Shown in pieces: positions 46,463 to 58,150 of a DNA stretch of 64,000 nt. The notes below the pieces were generated by a model. The model had not been told where the DNA came from and did no database searches. It was given only the letters and a program-made list of their open reading frames with translations. The stretch's first letter is position 1, and each line of letters starts with the position of its first letter. Both the position numbers and the translations under genes were made by a program. Origin of the DNA: Chloranthus sessilifolius (lineage: Eukaryota > Streptophyta > Magnoliopsida > Chloranthales > Chloranthaceae); the NCBI GenBank assembly GCA_021018995.1, contig CM037593.1:10382088-10446087 (forward strand), given 5' to 3'.

Positions 46463-47518
46463 CATATATATATATATATGGCAAAGGGGAAAATGCGCCC
46501 GAGCATAAATTTCTCCACACCCCCAATGCGAAGCGGACACGTAAAAAGTGCATTTGCACTAACCCTCAAAAAAATGTTACTTGTCATTTTGTAGGCACTG
46601 TTTATTCCTTGATGGAGTGTCATCACTTTATGAAAGAAGCGCTAGTGCCCATAAAAGAAGTGATTGCGCTTCTATACAAAAGCGAAAGCGCTTTGTAAAC
46701 GAAGAGGACAAAAAAATGATTTAAATTGGGGTAATAATGATATTTCGAATGTAATGATGGTCATATTAATCCCGGATGTCAGGAGCATATCCCCTGACGT
46801 CGCACCGCTTTGTCTGTCTGATTCTGTCAATCATAACTATGGTTAAAGTAAGGTTAAATAAGATAAAAGTTGGAATGTCACATCGGACAAAATCAATCAA
46901 AAAAGCGTTGTGTGTCGAGCTCCTATCAATAGATGCAAAGACTTCTCTACGCCCGGGCGCATATCCTAACCCTTATATCTATATACACACGAGCCATCTA
47001 ATGATGGGTTGCTAGTTGGACAACTTAAACTCTGTGCCATATGGCCAAAGAATAGATGGTTATGAAACAACTTGTTGAAACTTGGTCATCGCATCACCAT
47101 CCCCTTAAGATAAAGGCGTGTGGTATCTCTTCTAAAGTAGGTGGTGTTACATGAAGTACATCAATCTAAATTTTAATAAATTAAGATTAAATAAATTAAT
47201 ACGTTCACCAGCCGATCATAACATTCTAATAGTCTTTATGATATATAAATATTTCTTGTAAATTCAATTCAAATGATGACTTATGCGAATGACTTAGATT
47301 GGTAAATATTTTTGCCATAAGTGGGCTAGAACAATAGCACGGTGACAGACTTGAGGTACGTTTGATTGTAAAATAAAATACGTTTCACGATTATAATTGG
47401 CAGGTTGACCGTGAGTGGTCGTTTGATATACCAAAGAGACGACACGTTTCGACGCTTTTTAGCTTATAATTACGAAAATCACATATGAATATCCACCCTC
47501 ATCGTAACACGGCGTCAC
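46463..47518. other. Intergenic, no supported gene
   Basis: Overlapping short frames around 46350-46700 are shadows of the MITE. Beyond it I see no known motif. Confidence 0.4.
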
Positions 47519-47526
47519 GTTGCCAA

Positions 47527-47930
47527 TGGGGCTGTCAACGGGCCGGGCCAGGTTGAGTTTTCCATCCGACCCATTTTTTTTTGAAGAAAAATTTTGGGCT
47601 CGAGCGAGCCCAACCCAATAGCTAACCGGGCTGGGCCGCGGGGGAGGGGGAGAGGGGGGGGGTTTGAAATGTCCCGATTAGCTTTCCGGGCCGGGTTCAA
47701 ACTGAGTTTCTAATAAGTTTTAAAGAGTTTTTTAAAGATTTTTCTTTTTCAAATGCCTAAGTTTTTCGGGCCGGGCCGGGCTGAGCACTACACTTTGCAG
47801 CTAGGGCCCCACCTGATTTCTTATCCGAGCCAGGCCCAACCCGGCTCATTTATTAAATCTATGAGAAAATGGACTACCTCGGTCCATCTGGGCTGGGCCC
47901 GGTCTAAAGCCCGGCTCGTTGACAGCCCTA
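47527..47930. mobile_element. 404-bp hAT-type MITE in the upstream region of gene 2
   Basis: The terminal repeats are TGGGGCTGTCAACGGGCC and, reverse complemented, TAGGGCTGTCAACGAGCC. They are flanked by GTTGCCAA (47519-47526) and GTTGCCAG (47931-47938), an 8-bp TSD with one mismatch. GC-rich arms repeat GGGCCGGGCC-type motifs on both strands. It lies only 231 bp upstream of the ATG at 48162 and could therefore influence the promoter. Confidence 0.82.
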
Positions 47931-48161
47931 GTTGCCAGTAATAATCATGAAACGCGTGAGCAATCAAACATGCCTCTAATATTTGAGAAGAAGTCGAGCT
48001 TCCCGCTAATCCATCAAATCATACCCATAACTCAATACCCATGTACTCCGTGACTTACTCTTAACCATCGGATGCATGTTCAAGAAATTGTATGCGCTTC
48101 ACAAGTAATCGCTATCACTCGTTTTTTTATATCTCTCTCCCTTCTCAAATCCCCATTTCCA

Positions 48162-48318
48162 ATGGCTTCTTCTACAACCCCTCACTGTGTGTCGCTCTTT
48201 GGTGTTCTTCGAAACACGTACGCTTTACCCAAGTCTCCATCTTCTATTTCGTTTCGATCCTCACCGTCCAATTTCAATCGGTTGAAGACCATCTCGATCC
48301 GATGCAGCTCAGTTGCTC
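48162..48318 (+). CDS. First exon of a probable plastid-targeted protein
   Basis: ATG at 48162 (CCAATGGCTTC) opens 52 codons ending at the consensus donor GTGAGT (48319), phase 1. The peptide starts MASSTTPHC and is rich in Ser/Thr/Arg with almost no acidic residues (SPSSISFRSSPSNFNRL, then ISIRCSSVA). This is the composition of a chloroplast transit peptide, with a possible processing region at IRCSSVA. Reading on past the donor adds only a short tail before a stop. A pyrimidine-rich leader precedes the ATG. The mature protein is not in this exon and I found no second exon in the next 15.7 kb, which is filled with transposons, so its function cannot be stated. Confidence 0.62.
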
Positions 48319-48461
48319 GTGAGTATCTGTTTTCTTCTTTTTTTAGCCATTGAATTTGATCTCAATTTCATAGATTTCTTTCAATTAAATTTTGTTTTTT
48401 AAATATAATTTTATTTTCTCTGTATGTATATGGATGGTTTAGTGTTATATTCATGGATGTA
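48319..48461. other. Start of gene 2 intron, up to the hAT insertion
   Basis: Begins at the donor GTGAGT. The last 35 bp (GTTATATTCATGGATGTA) match the tandem-array unit at 62274-63060 and end with the hAT TSD. Confidence 0.5.
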
Positions 48462-48868
48462 CAGGGCCGGCCCTGAGATTTTAGGGGCCCAAGGCGAGTT
48501 CCTAAAATGGGCCCCTCTTTTATATAACTTTGAAAAAAAAAAAATTGGCAACAATTATTTTTTTGACACATAAAACAATACTCATATTCCTAAATTAGAT
48601 ATATTTGCATATCCCATTCAACTACGTATAATTTGAAAATGCAACTAACAATATAATGAAAGTATATATTAAAAGAAAATGTAATACAAACAGAGTAAAT
48701 CTAAATAGTAGAACGTACCCGATGGATCGAGTAACTTAAGCAATAACTTTTTGGCATCTCCGAACTTGTTCATCTGCATTCAAAAAGCAAAAAACTAAGA
48801 TCTTGAGTTCTAGAAAAACATTAACATAAATGAAAAAATATTTACATTATGTAATTACCTAAAAGAAT

Positions 48869-51370
48869 TCATTTAAATATTTCCCTTCTCGCATTTTTAG
48901 CTGCAAAATCGCTGATTAAAGTTGTATAGTCAATATTATCCACCATATCATTTTCAATGGATAACACAGCTAATCCATTTAATCGTTCTTGTGACATCGT
49001 TGACCGAAGATATGATTTGATCAACTTCAGTTTTGAAAAACTTCTTTCACCAGAGGCAACTGTAACTGGTATAGTCAACAGTATCCTATAAGCAATCCAT
49101 ACATTCGGGTAACAACCATCCATTTGTTTCAAATAGTTCAACACTTCAATCGGTGTTTTTACTTCTTTTGGCAAAGTATCTTTCAAGACTTTCAATTCTG
49201 AAGATAAATCTAGCCCATCAATATCAATATGCTCTTCATGTTTGAGAACATGCTCAAGATTTGCGCAAAAAGTCTTCAAACATTCATCACTAACCGAACA
49301 TAGCCTTTTCAAATCAAACAAAAGCCCAAAATGCTACTCATATGTTTTAAATTGTTCAAATCTATGCTCAAGTGATGAAAGGCCTTGATTAACAATATAT
49401 GTGAAGTAATTAATTCTGAAAGATTCTTCAACTGATTGTGACACGTCTTCACTTGCATTTTCATCAAACTGTTTCTTTCTTCGAACAATGCGCTTTTCAC
49501 GAAATATAGGCTCGATCCCCATTTCAATCGCAACTTCATTAGCTTCAATTAGGGCCTCCGTGAATTCATTTTCCCTATATCTTTTAAAATAGGTAATGAG
49601 TCCTTCTAATTGCTGAATAGCAATACTAATATTTATACTTTCTTGTTGAAGAAACTTGCTAACAGTATTAATAGCAAACAATACATTGTGCCAAACAATC
49701 ATAGCTACTAAGAACTCATAACTCTCAAGTTCATTTGTTGCGAGAGATTGTGCTTCACTAGAACTTTTGCCATCATTTTCACAGGTAGACTCTGCTAGGA
49801 TAAGTAGAGCATCTCTTATTTCTGGAGCTTGATATCTTATTGCTTTAACACTTTGAATACGACTCACCCAACGTGTTTGTGATAGCCCCTTAACTGTGAA
49901 ACCTTTCACATTATCCATTAAAAATTGTCATCGCTTTGGAGAGGATGAAAACAATATGTATATATGTTGTACCACCCCGAAAAATGTTAAAGCTTTAGGA
50001 CAAGAGTTCGCCATATCAAAAAGTGCAAGGTTTAGACTATGACAACCACATGGCGTGTAGAATGCTTTAGGATTTATTTCAAGTAATTTTTTCTGTACAC
50101 CTTTGTGTTTTCCTTTCATATTAGAGCCATTGTCATATCCTTGTCCTCTTATATCATCAATATTGAGTCCAAGAGTCTTCAAAACTCCTACAATAACATC
50201 AAAAAGCCCCTGCCCAGAAGTATCATTGACTTTCAAGAATTCTAGAAAGAACTCTTTAACTTGTATTTGACTTGTAGACTCATCAACACATCGTATAACA
50301 AGAGACATTTGCTCTTTATGGCTAATATCTGGACTGCAATCAAGTATTATTGAATAATATTTCGCTTCCTTAATTTTCTGAATAAATTTTCTTTTGATCG
50401 CATCTCCCATCATTTGTATCAACTCATTCTGAATTTTGTGACTTAGATAATGATAATGGATTTCTTTGTTTTGAACTCGTCGAAGGTGTTCTTGCATTAT
50501 TGGATCAAATTCGGCTATCATTTCAACTATACTAAAAAAGATTTCATTCCTCTCTTGATAAATCTTTTCATTATCCCCTTGAAATGCTATATTCTTAGAT
50601 GCAAGAGTTTTTACGATAGAAACAATCCTTATTAATATTTGTTTCCAATACTCCTCTTTTTTAATTTTTTCTTGGTCCTCTTTATCAATTGTCTCATTCT
50701 TCCCCAATCTCAAACTCAACTCAATCCATTTGCTCATACTGGTAATATGCTCATTAGTCCTTTCGTGACGTTTCAATCTTTCGCTGAGATTCATCCAATC
50801 ATTCAATCCTTCTTTAGCCAATTGAGTAGTTATGCCTTCTATGAAAAATAATTTGCAACTGAAACAATAAACTCTCTGGCTTGTATATGAATATACTAAC
50901 AATTTCCGATCCTTCTTTTCTCCATTTGTTAATTGTCTCATGTAATGGGAAGACGAGAATTTCCTACAATGAATATTTTTCAAAAAATTATCATTATTAT
51001 CTCTCAAAGGACCCTTCTCCACTAAGAAGTCTCTAAGACTCTGTTGGGCATTGTTCCAATTGGCCGGATCATAAATATTTAAAGGCCAATATTATTTATA
51101 GTCATTCTCATTTATATTTTCTTCTTCATTGTCATCTTCCCTTTCATTCATCAAGTCTTTGTCTTCATCTTCTTCATTTTTGTCGTCTTCTTCATTATTG
51201 TTCAAGTCTTTGAGCTCATGTTCTTCTTCTTCATTAGTATTCACAATTTCTGTTTGTTTACTACTTCCAAAAAAAATGTAAATAGCTCCTGCTTGAGACT
51301 GAAGAAGCTTTTCTATCTTTTGCTTCTTCTTTCTTTTCTCAGCTCCAGACGGATAACTTCTATTAGACAT
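48869..51370 (-). pseudogene. hAT transposase (DUF4371 / zinc-finger type), three in-frame stops
   Basis: The enzyme excises and reinserts the element in the nucleus. One uninterrupted frame of 834 codons runs from ATG 51370 to TAA 48869, broken only by TAA (51094-51092), TGA (49930-49928) and TAG (49336-49334), with no frameshift. Order: a Lys-rich N-terminus and an acidic Glu/Asp/Asn stretch (codons 1-92); a zinc-finger region with VYCFSCKLFF and a later His-containing HERTNEH (about 165-215); the DUF4371 RNase H-like core with IILDCSPDISH and IRGQGYDNGSNMKG (about 330-420), which includes two likely catalytic Asp; and PCGCHSLNLAL. The C-terminal dimerisation region has VTVASGERSFSKLKLIKSYL (about 772-791). 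Length and order are normal for this clade. The few single-base lesions suggest recent death. Confidence 0.92.
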
Positions 51371-53700
51371 GATTTGAATGTGGTGTTTCTAACCTACAAA
51401 CACAAGTTTGAGACAAGGGTAAGTTGCTAACACCATATAAAATGATTTCTTCAAAATATATAAAATCTACTTGTCCATCCTAAACTTTCTATAAATAAAG
51501 AAAAAAAATTTACAATGTAGATTTAATAGGAACAAGATCTTGTTGAAGAAACTTGCAATTACTTGGTTTCTAAATGTTCAAACCAAACCAAACCAAACCG
51601 TTCAACTTTGAGGACAAAATGAATAGATTGTCACTACAAATCATGGATCAAAATACCGGAATTATGGTTTATACAAATCATGGATCAAAGCACCAAATCA
51701 CAACTTTCCTTCAACCTCTAACTTAGCTAGAACTAGTGATCACATTCTATCTATCTATATATAGATATATAATTTACATTGCTTAGAAAGACTAATAACT
51801 AAAAGAAGATTAGTAGATGAGGAACATGAAGTACCTGGGACAGTGAAAACGGAGATGATACCAGAATAGTTCCCACCCCATAATAAGAGTAGATGAACCG
51901 ACAATTAATCGGACATGAGCAAATGATGATGGTGGAGAGTACTATGAATACTCATAAGGGTTTCTAGTCATATGGTTAGTAGCCATTGCGTAATTTTCCG
52001 ACATAAATAAGGAGATGAAGTAGAGGCCGCCAAAACAGATGTAACATACTGCCCTGAAAGCATGATTGCAAGTATGGGGCTCGATCACTCGACAAATTTA
52101 AAGTAGAAGCCATTATAGTAACCTTTTGTTCACAAACCAGGATGTCCTGCTAACCGAAAAATCAAGGATCCTGTCTAAATATTAGAAGCCAGAAGCATAA
52201 ACGGAAAGTGTCCTCCATTAGAGTGGTAGAAAAAGAAGCATATTCAGGCTAGACCAATACTCAAGTCATCAACTAATGCTATAATGCCCAAAGCAACACC
52301 CAAATTTTTTTTACTAGAGTTGCAAGTTGCCAAGTAAATTACCATAACACTTATATCCCAAAAGGGGAGAAATCAACCTCCAAACGAAACCGATACGTAT
52401 CAGTTTCAGAGGTCACCGGATGGAAAGTGATGAGAAAGGAAGAGAAGAGACGAGAGAGAGAGAACCTAAAACCTTTTAGGTTGTCTTTTTTAATTATAAA
52501 GACACCTTTGAATACTAATATAAAGGCGTGAAAGCCCTTTAAATATTACAAATAACAAAATAGCCCTCACAAGCATTTTAAAAGCCTAAAACGTCTTTTA
52601 GCAAATAGTCTTTGTAGTGATATCCTCTTATTTTGAAAGACGACATTGCTATTTGATTCTTCGCTAGCCATTTAGATTTTATGGAGAGATCAGTCGCCAT
52701 AAGCAATAGCCTCCCCATGGAGGCAAGGGTATAGCGACACTTTAACTACATTGAGGACAAACACAAATGAGCAATAAAAATTTGATTGAAAAACATCAAG
52801 TAAACACCTCTGTAGAGATCCTCCAGGCAAGCATGATCAACAGGCTCCGATAGCACTAAATAGGTATGCTGTTACAATAGGTGGAATCATCTTTTGTGCG
52901 CAAATTTATTTAGAAGTCTGGACCCAAGGAAGGTAACAAATTTTGACTTCCTCAACCACAGAGAGCAACTTGAAAGTGAGTTGCTATCTAAACTTCCTTT
53001 CTTGTCTGGTTATCAAGGAATTCATTTCTCAAGATAAAAACGCTAGCACAAGACAAATTTTAAATTTAGATAATTGAAAACTCCATGTTTAACTACAAAT
53101 TTACCAAACTCTTTAGTTATTTATTGGCAAGCTGGGATTGAACCTACCACCTAAAGATTGCAATATTCTCAACATAAAAATCATTTGAATTTGAAAAAAA
53201 ACAGCCTTAGAAGTGTTCATGTGCATCATAACAGATTTGAAACTAAGGAAAAAAAGAGAGGAAGATATTCAGATAGAATTGTCTCCAATAACCCATAGGA
53301 GATATTTGTAGAATATTCTTTAACTCTGTTTTTTTAAAAGAAATATCAAATTCCCATAGCTAATTTAGTTTTCTAAGCATCCAATTCCCCTTTTTTAATG
53401 GTTTGGCTGGTGGATAAGATGCCTCTTGGCACCATCAAATTGCAAATGGGGTGGATTCGGTACAAGCTCTTAAACCTTAAGCTTGAACTTGACCGGTTAA
53501 AAATACCCCGAGGACCTGAACTGACCTAACCTTAATCTAACATGCTATTTAGTGTCTCATACTTGGACCTGTACCCAATTGGTGTGTAGGTGGATAAATT
53601 ATAAATTCCGTGTGCTTATGATATTGACCTTCATCGCTTTGTTTTTCTTACCAATTTAAGGGATGGAGCGGCTGTTACACCATTTACTTCTTGCACGCCA
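51371..53700. other. Non-coding interior of the hAT element
   Basis: No coding signal. TATCTATCTATATATAGATATATA (palindromic AT-rich) lies near 51750. A degenerate SINE B box (GGGATTGAACC, minus strand) lies near 53131-53141. By position this should be the transposase 5' region and intron. Confidence 0.45.
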
Positions 53701-53710
53701 GCAAAAAATA

Positions 53711-53890
53711 GAGTTAGTCTACAATGGGTGTTCACTCATCATGAGTGGATATCAGAGTCCACGTTATCTTTGAATAAGTGACTTGCACGGACTGCTAATG
53801 CATGGAAATCTGTGCAAGTTACTCGATCGCAGGGGCATGGATTGAGATGTCCACTCATGATGAGTGGACACCCATTGTAAGACTTAACTC
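53711..53890. mobile_element. 180-bp MITE inside the hAT element
   Basis: GAGTTAGTCTACAATGGGTG and its inverted partner CCCATTGTAAGACTTAACTC begin arms of about 43 bp that include CACTCATCATGAGTGGA. The Tc1/mariner-like TA target is possible but not certain. Confidence 0.72.
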
Positions 53891-54060
53891 TTACATAGTT
53901 AGGAACCTCTATTAGCGCCCACGCAATATTTGAAAGCACCCATGTGTGCAACCCATTCAAAATCATTGATGGTTGCGGATTAGATTGTGGAAATCGTGTT
54001 CCACCTTGATCTAGCACACGATAGATCTTGAGATCATGTCTCACTATTCAGACGGTCAAT
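53891..54060. mobile_element. Foldback-family fragment
   Basis: GATCTTGAGATCATGTCTCA with GACGGTCAAT and the preceding GCGCCCACGCAATATTTGAA match one arm of the foldback element at 21535-22100. Only one arm is evident. Confidence 0.5.
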
Positions 54061-55419
54061 TTTTTATTCCTCGTCACATTATCTCCAAAAAATGTCTCTT
54101 GAATCCTATGGTATTCTTATATGAATGAAAAAGATTGAACCATTAGAGATAAAACTTTCTCCATTGAAAAGGGGATGAATCCCTCTAACATATTTCCCCG
54201 CTTGAGCAGATAACTGCAGGGAACTAACCTTCCAAACTCCCTTAGTTTCATTAACTAACTGTGAGTCTATTTATGGATGATATTTCAAACTTAATTCTAA
54301 TCACACCCAACTTCTAACTATAATCCTAGTATAATTCTAAGGATATAAAACTTCCTAAATTCCCACATTCCTAAATATATCCTAACACCATCATTAATTC
54401 AAAAATAACAACTTTAACTCCAATAATGAATTAAGCTAGAACTGCTGAAACCGAGATTTATCCTCAACAAACATGCAAAAGAAAATAAAAAATGCATATT
54501 GAGAATTCAAATTTACCAGAAATAACAGATTAACAGTCATGTCACAAAATCTGCAAGTTGAACCTTCTATTGTTTTCTCTTTTACCACCTTAAATCAGAA
54601 ACAGCAGTAACACAAATCAATCAATTCAATTCTCAATCTCCAATTTGATTATTTTCAGAAGAATAACAAATTCCAAAAGAAAATCATGCATCGAGAAGTT
54701 GATGTTATAAGAAAAAGCATCGCTAATTTTAATTAGAGAAACGCAATTCTTTATCTTCATATTCCATGAAATAACCAAAAATCTACACATAATAGAAACA
54801 GTTTTCTATCACTATCATCACCAAAACTTGCTTAAAAATAATAATAAATCAAATTAATAATTAAAAACCCTAAGACACTCTCCATGCAACAAGAACAACT
54901 CAGGCCAAAAAAATAAAAAATTGAAAACACCAATACACCAGAGAAGAATGTCGAATCAAATCATAAAAATACCTAATATAACTCCAAAAGATCCAGAGAG
55001 AGAAAGCCAAACCAAACGAACTCAGCTACAGAAAAATCGATTTGGAGAAGAAATAATAAAGTTGAGTAAAGAGAAGCAGAGACTAGCCAAGAGAGAGAGA
55101 GAGAGAAAGGAGAATAGGGGAGCTGGGGAGGAGGCGATTGAGATTTGGGACTTGGGAGATAGCTAGGGTTTTAATTATTTTAACTTTTCTTTTTGTTTAA
55201 GTGGGTGGTGGACCGTGGACCGACCCAACCTAGCAACCTGTTAACTGGGCCCTTGTCAACTGGACTTGGGCCCCTCTAAATTTTTTAGCTCATATAAAAG
55301 CCTATTAAAAAAAAAAAATCAGATTTGGAAGCCCTTAAAATTCAGGGGCTCGAGGCAGCCGCCTCTTGGGCCTTGGTCCAGGGCCGGTTCTGTGGATGTA
55401 AAAAGTATAATGAAAAAAT

Positions 55420-56018
55420 TGTTGGCTCTTAATCAAAATAGCGGATCTAAGGTAAGCATCTAACTAGCTTCCCCAACATGTACACGGCCGAAACATTGTA
55501 AAGCATATTAAACTGGAGTGCATGATCACAAAGATCCATGCAGAGCTCCTAAAAGGAAACACAATAGATGACTCTCAAAATTATATATGCTTTATATATT
55601 ATCAAACATCCATGCAGAGCTCCTAAAAGGAAACACAATAGATGACTCTCAAAATTATATATGCTTTATATATTATCAAATATCCATGCAGAGCTCCTAA
55701 AAGGAAACACAATAGATGACTCTCAAAATTATATATGCTTTATATATTATCAAACACTTATAATAAGCTTCCGGTTCAAAAACTTTTTCTTCACTTTTCA
55801 CTTGTATTTTTTGATTTGATGGTGTGCCTATATAACATAAACAAAAGACCATTTTATAGATTACTAGGACCTAAACTTCATACATCACAATTAATGCAGC
55901 TTTTACACTTTTCAAGACACTCATTAACATCACGCACAATTCAAAGTGACTCTTAGTAATCTACCCAAACCACTTCGGTTAACTCAAAACATTTAATTTT
56001 GATTTACAACTTCCAACA
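55420..56018 (-). repeat. LTR A, with 74-bp triplication
   Basis: Reverse-complemented it starts TGTTGGAAGTTG and ends GAGCCAACA. A 74-bp block beginning TCCATGCAGAGCTCC occurs three times (55535, 55609, 55683) where the other LTRs have one. This accounts for its 599-bp length against about 480 bp. Confidence 0.9.
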
Positions 56019-56027
56019 CTTCTCCTT

Positions 56028-56425
56028 AAATCAAAATTATGCATTGCTTCGTGCTTTACCTTTAATCAGCTACTTCAAGTTCTTCACTTCTTCAAGAGTC
56101 TTGATTTGGTTTTCATGCTCGTGCACTTTCACTTATGCGCCAATCAAATGCTCATAGTTTGCATCAATAAATTTTATATTGTATACTTCAAGAAGATATG
56201 AAGTGCAGCGAACACGACATTCTCGACAGCGTCCTTCTTGGATGATGCTTCATTTTCATCAAACTCATGATAAAGATCATTTCTACCAATAGTGACAAAA
56301 CCCTTGAATATTGGTCTGTGATCTGAACCAATTTTCCACACTTCATAAATTGTGGTTTTGAGCTTCAATTCATTAATCGCATCTTGTAACATTTTTTTGA
56401 ATGGAGCTGTGTTTGCGAACACCAG
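56028..56425 (-). pseudogene. Retrotransposon-borne dsRNA-binding domain ORF, copy 1
   Basis: The minus-strand frame reads INELKLKTTIYEVWKIGSDH, then PIFKGFVTIGRNDLYHEF and ASSKKDAVENVVFAAL. This is the alpha-beta-beta-beta-alpha double-stranded-RNA-binding fold: the G-x-x-H-x-P-x-F loop and the SSKKDA motif that contacts RNA are both there. A frameshift near 56180 separates it from a coiled, Lys/Glu-rich C-terminal tail (about 45 residues). It lies between LTR A and LTR B and fills the internal region. It is unlike any Copia gag I know. Confidence 0.82.
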
Positions 56426-56885
56426 GTGGACTCACTGTGGACTTCACTCGTCCAAAAAATAATGATGGATTTCACTCTTCCAAAACATAGGAGAAACATA
56501 GTTCTCACATAGTTCGGATGCTTCCGGCTCAACTCAACAGAGAGGGACTCTTTTCGTCGCCAAACTCTAATACACCACACTTTGTGCAACATAAACCACT
56601 AAACCCTTAAGAGAATTTCACTCGTTTAAAAATGTCCCTAAACAACATATTTTTTTATTTCTCTCAATGATCAACACGCTCAACCTTGACGGTTTGATAC
56701 TGATGTTGGCTCATAACAAGCCACATCTAAGATCGTCCAAGCTCTGATACCACTGTTCCTAAATTAAGCCATATCCTTTATACCAATTTGCTCTTAATCA
56801 AGCCATGTCTCAGATCGTCAATCTCTGATATCACTGTTGGCTCATAAAACAAGCCATATCCAAGATCATCAAGCTTTGATACAAA
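56426..56885 (-). other. Leader and repeated primer-site units
   Basis: The leader shares GTTGAGTTGAGCCGGAAGCA and GGACGAGTGAAGTCCA with the other copies. Nearest LTR B are three tandem-like units of about 50-60 bp, each with a Met-tRNA primer-site-like GGTATCAGAG and a GAGCCAACA LTR-end-like sequence. Confidence 0.65.
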
Positions 56886-57370
56886 TGTTGGCTTACAAAA
56901 ATAAGCCAGCCGATCTGAGGTAAGCATCTAGCTAGCTTCCCCAACATGTAAACAGCGAAAACATTGTAAAGCATATTAAATCGAAGATGCATGATCACAA
57001 AGATCCATGCAAAGCTTTTAAAAGAAAACACAATAGATGACTCTCAAAACTATATGCTTTATATATTATCAAACATTTACAATAAGCTTCGGTTTACAAA
57101 CTCTTTCTTCACTTTTCACTTGTACTTCTTGATTTGATGGTGTGTCTACATGACATAGACAAAAGACCCTCTTATAGACTATTAGAATCTAAATTTAGTA
57201 CATCACAATTAATGCACATTTTACACTTTTCAAGACACTCATTAACATCACACATAATTCAAAATGAATCTAACTTAATTGACACACTTAACTAGGAACA
57301 ACTCTTAATAATCTACTCATAACACTTCGGTTAACTCAAAACATTTACTTTTGATTTACAACTTCCAACA
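56886..57370 (-). repeat. LTR B
   Basis: A 485-bp LTR, the 5' LTR of the 1,951-bp non-autonomous element 55420-57370 and, by sharing, the 3' LTR of the pol-containing remnant to its right (polypurine tract at 57371-57379). Confidence 0.85.
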
Positions 57371-57906
57371 CTTCTCCTTAAATAAAATATTACGCATTGC
57401 TTTTTCAAGTTGTGCAATCCAAGACCTACTTTACTTGGGCTGCTTGTATTCCAACACTCCCTCTCAAACCCAAGTTTCGAAGTTACTCCAAGTAAAGTCT
57501 TCAATCCTTGAAATGTTGGAAATTTTAAAGGCTTCGTAAAAATGTCCGTAACTTGTTCTTTGGACTTGCAATAAATGAGCTTGACTTTATTCTTCTTCAC
57601 TTGATTTCGGATAAAATGACACTTTGTGTCAATATGTTTGCTTTGACCATGAGACACAAGAATCTTTGCTAAAGAAATGGCTTATCTATTATCAACATAG
57701 ATCGTTACTGGTTTATTTGTAGAGTGATGCAACTCCTTTAATATATTCTTCAACCAGATAGCTTGACAAACACATACTGTAGGAGCTATATATTTAGCTT
57801 CACATGATGAGTAAGCAACAACATTTTGCTTTTTTGATGACCACGAGACTGCAGCTGAACCAACATTGAAAACATATTTTTTGAATGGGGCTGTGTTTGC
57901 AGACAC
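57371..57906 (-). pseudogene. Copia RNase H fused to the dsRNA-binding leader
   Basis: Reading leftward: ANTAPFKK, the usual start of the dsRNA-binding ORF, joins directly to YVFNVGSAAVSWSSKKQNVV of Copia RNase H. Then come CEAKYIAP, AIWLKNILKELHH, HIDTKCHFIRNQV and TDIFTKPLKF. Gag, protease, integrase and reverse transcriptase are deleted. The frame is broken in two (57906-57682 and 57657-57331). Confidence 0.82.
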
Positions 57907-58150
57907 CAGGCGGACTCACTGTAGAATTTATAGTACTGCACATGAAACAAACCATCAAACAAAACATTGACCATATCTGTGTTTGCGAACACCAAGCAAA
58001 CTCATTATGGACTTCACTCATCTAAAAGAAAATGATGGACTTCACTCGTCCAAAACATAGGAGAAACTTAGTTCTCACCATGGGTCAAAATATCATTCGA
58101 TACTGATACGTATCGTCCGATATGTATCGGTTTTGGACCTCACCGAAAAG
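57907..58150. other. Leader (minus) and inversion junction
   Basis: Minus-strand leader sequence with an internal partial duplication (TGTTTGCGAACACCA / TGTTTGCAGACACCA). It ends near 58080, where an unrelated CGATACTGATACGTATCG stretch separates it from plus-strand leader starting near 58145. Confidence 0.6.

Larger units (their letters stand above)
48462..55392 (-). mobile_element. Complete hAT transposon, 6.93 kb
   Basis: Ends are CAGGGCCGGCCCTGAG (left) and CAGAACCGGCCCTGG (right, reverse complement), flanked by the exact 8-bp TSD TGGATGTA (48454-48461 and 55393-55400). The transposase frame is on the minus strand (51370-48869), leaving about 4 kb between it and the right end. That stretch probably holds the promoter, 5' leader exon and a long intron; a purine-rich region at 54950-55160 looks like a leader on the minus strand. 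A degenerate SINE (near 53150), a small MITE (53711-53890) and a foldback fragment (53900-54060) lie inside it. Confidence 0.93.

Noticed and set aside
48092-48322. A second open frame overlapping the first exon of gene 2
   Set aside because: It overlaps the transit-peptide-like frame, which has the better start context and composition, and lacks any motif.
56174-56422. dsRNA-binding ORF as an ordinary host gene exon
   Set aside because: It lies between LTRs with primer site and polypurine tract, and recurs in both orientations with the same leader.
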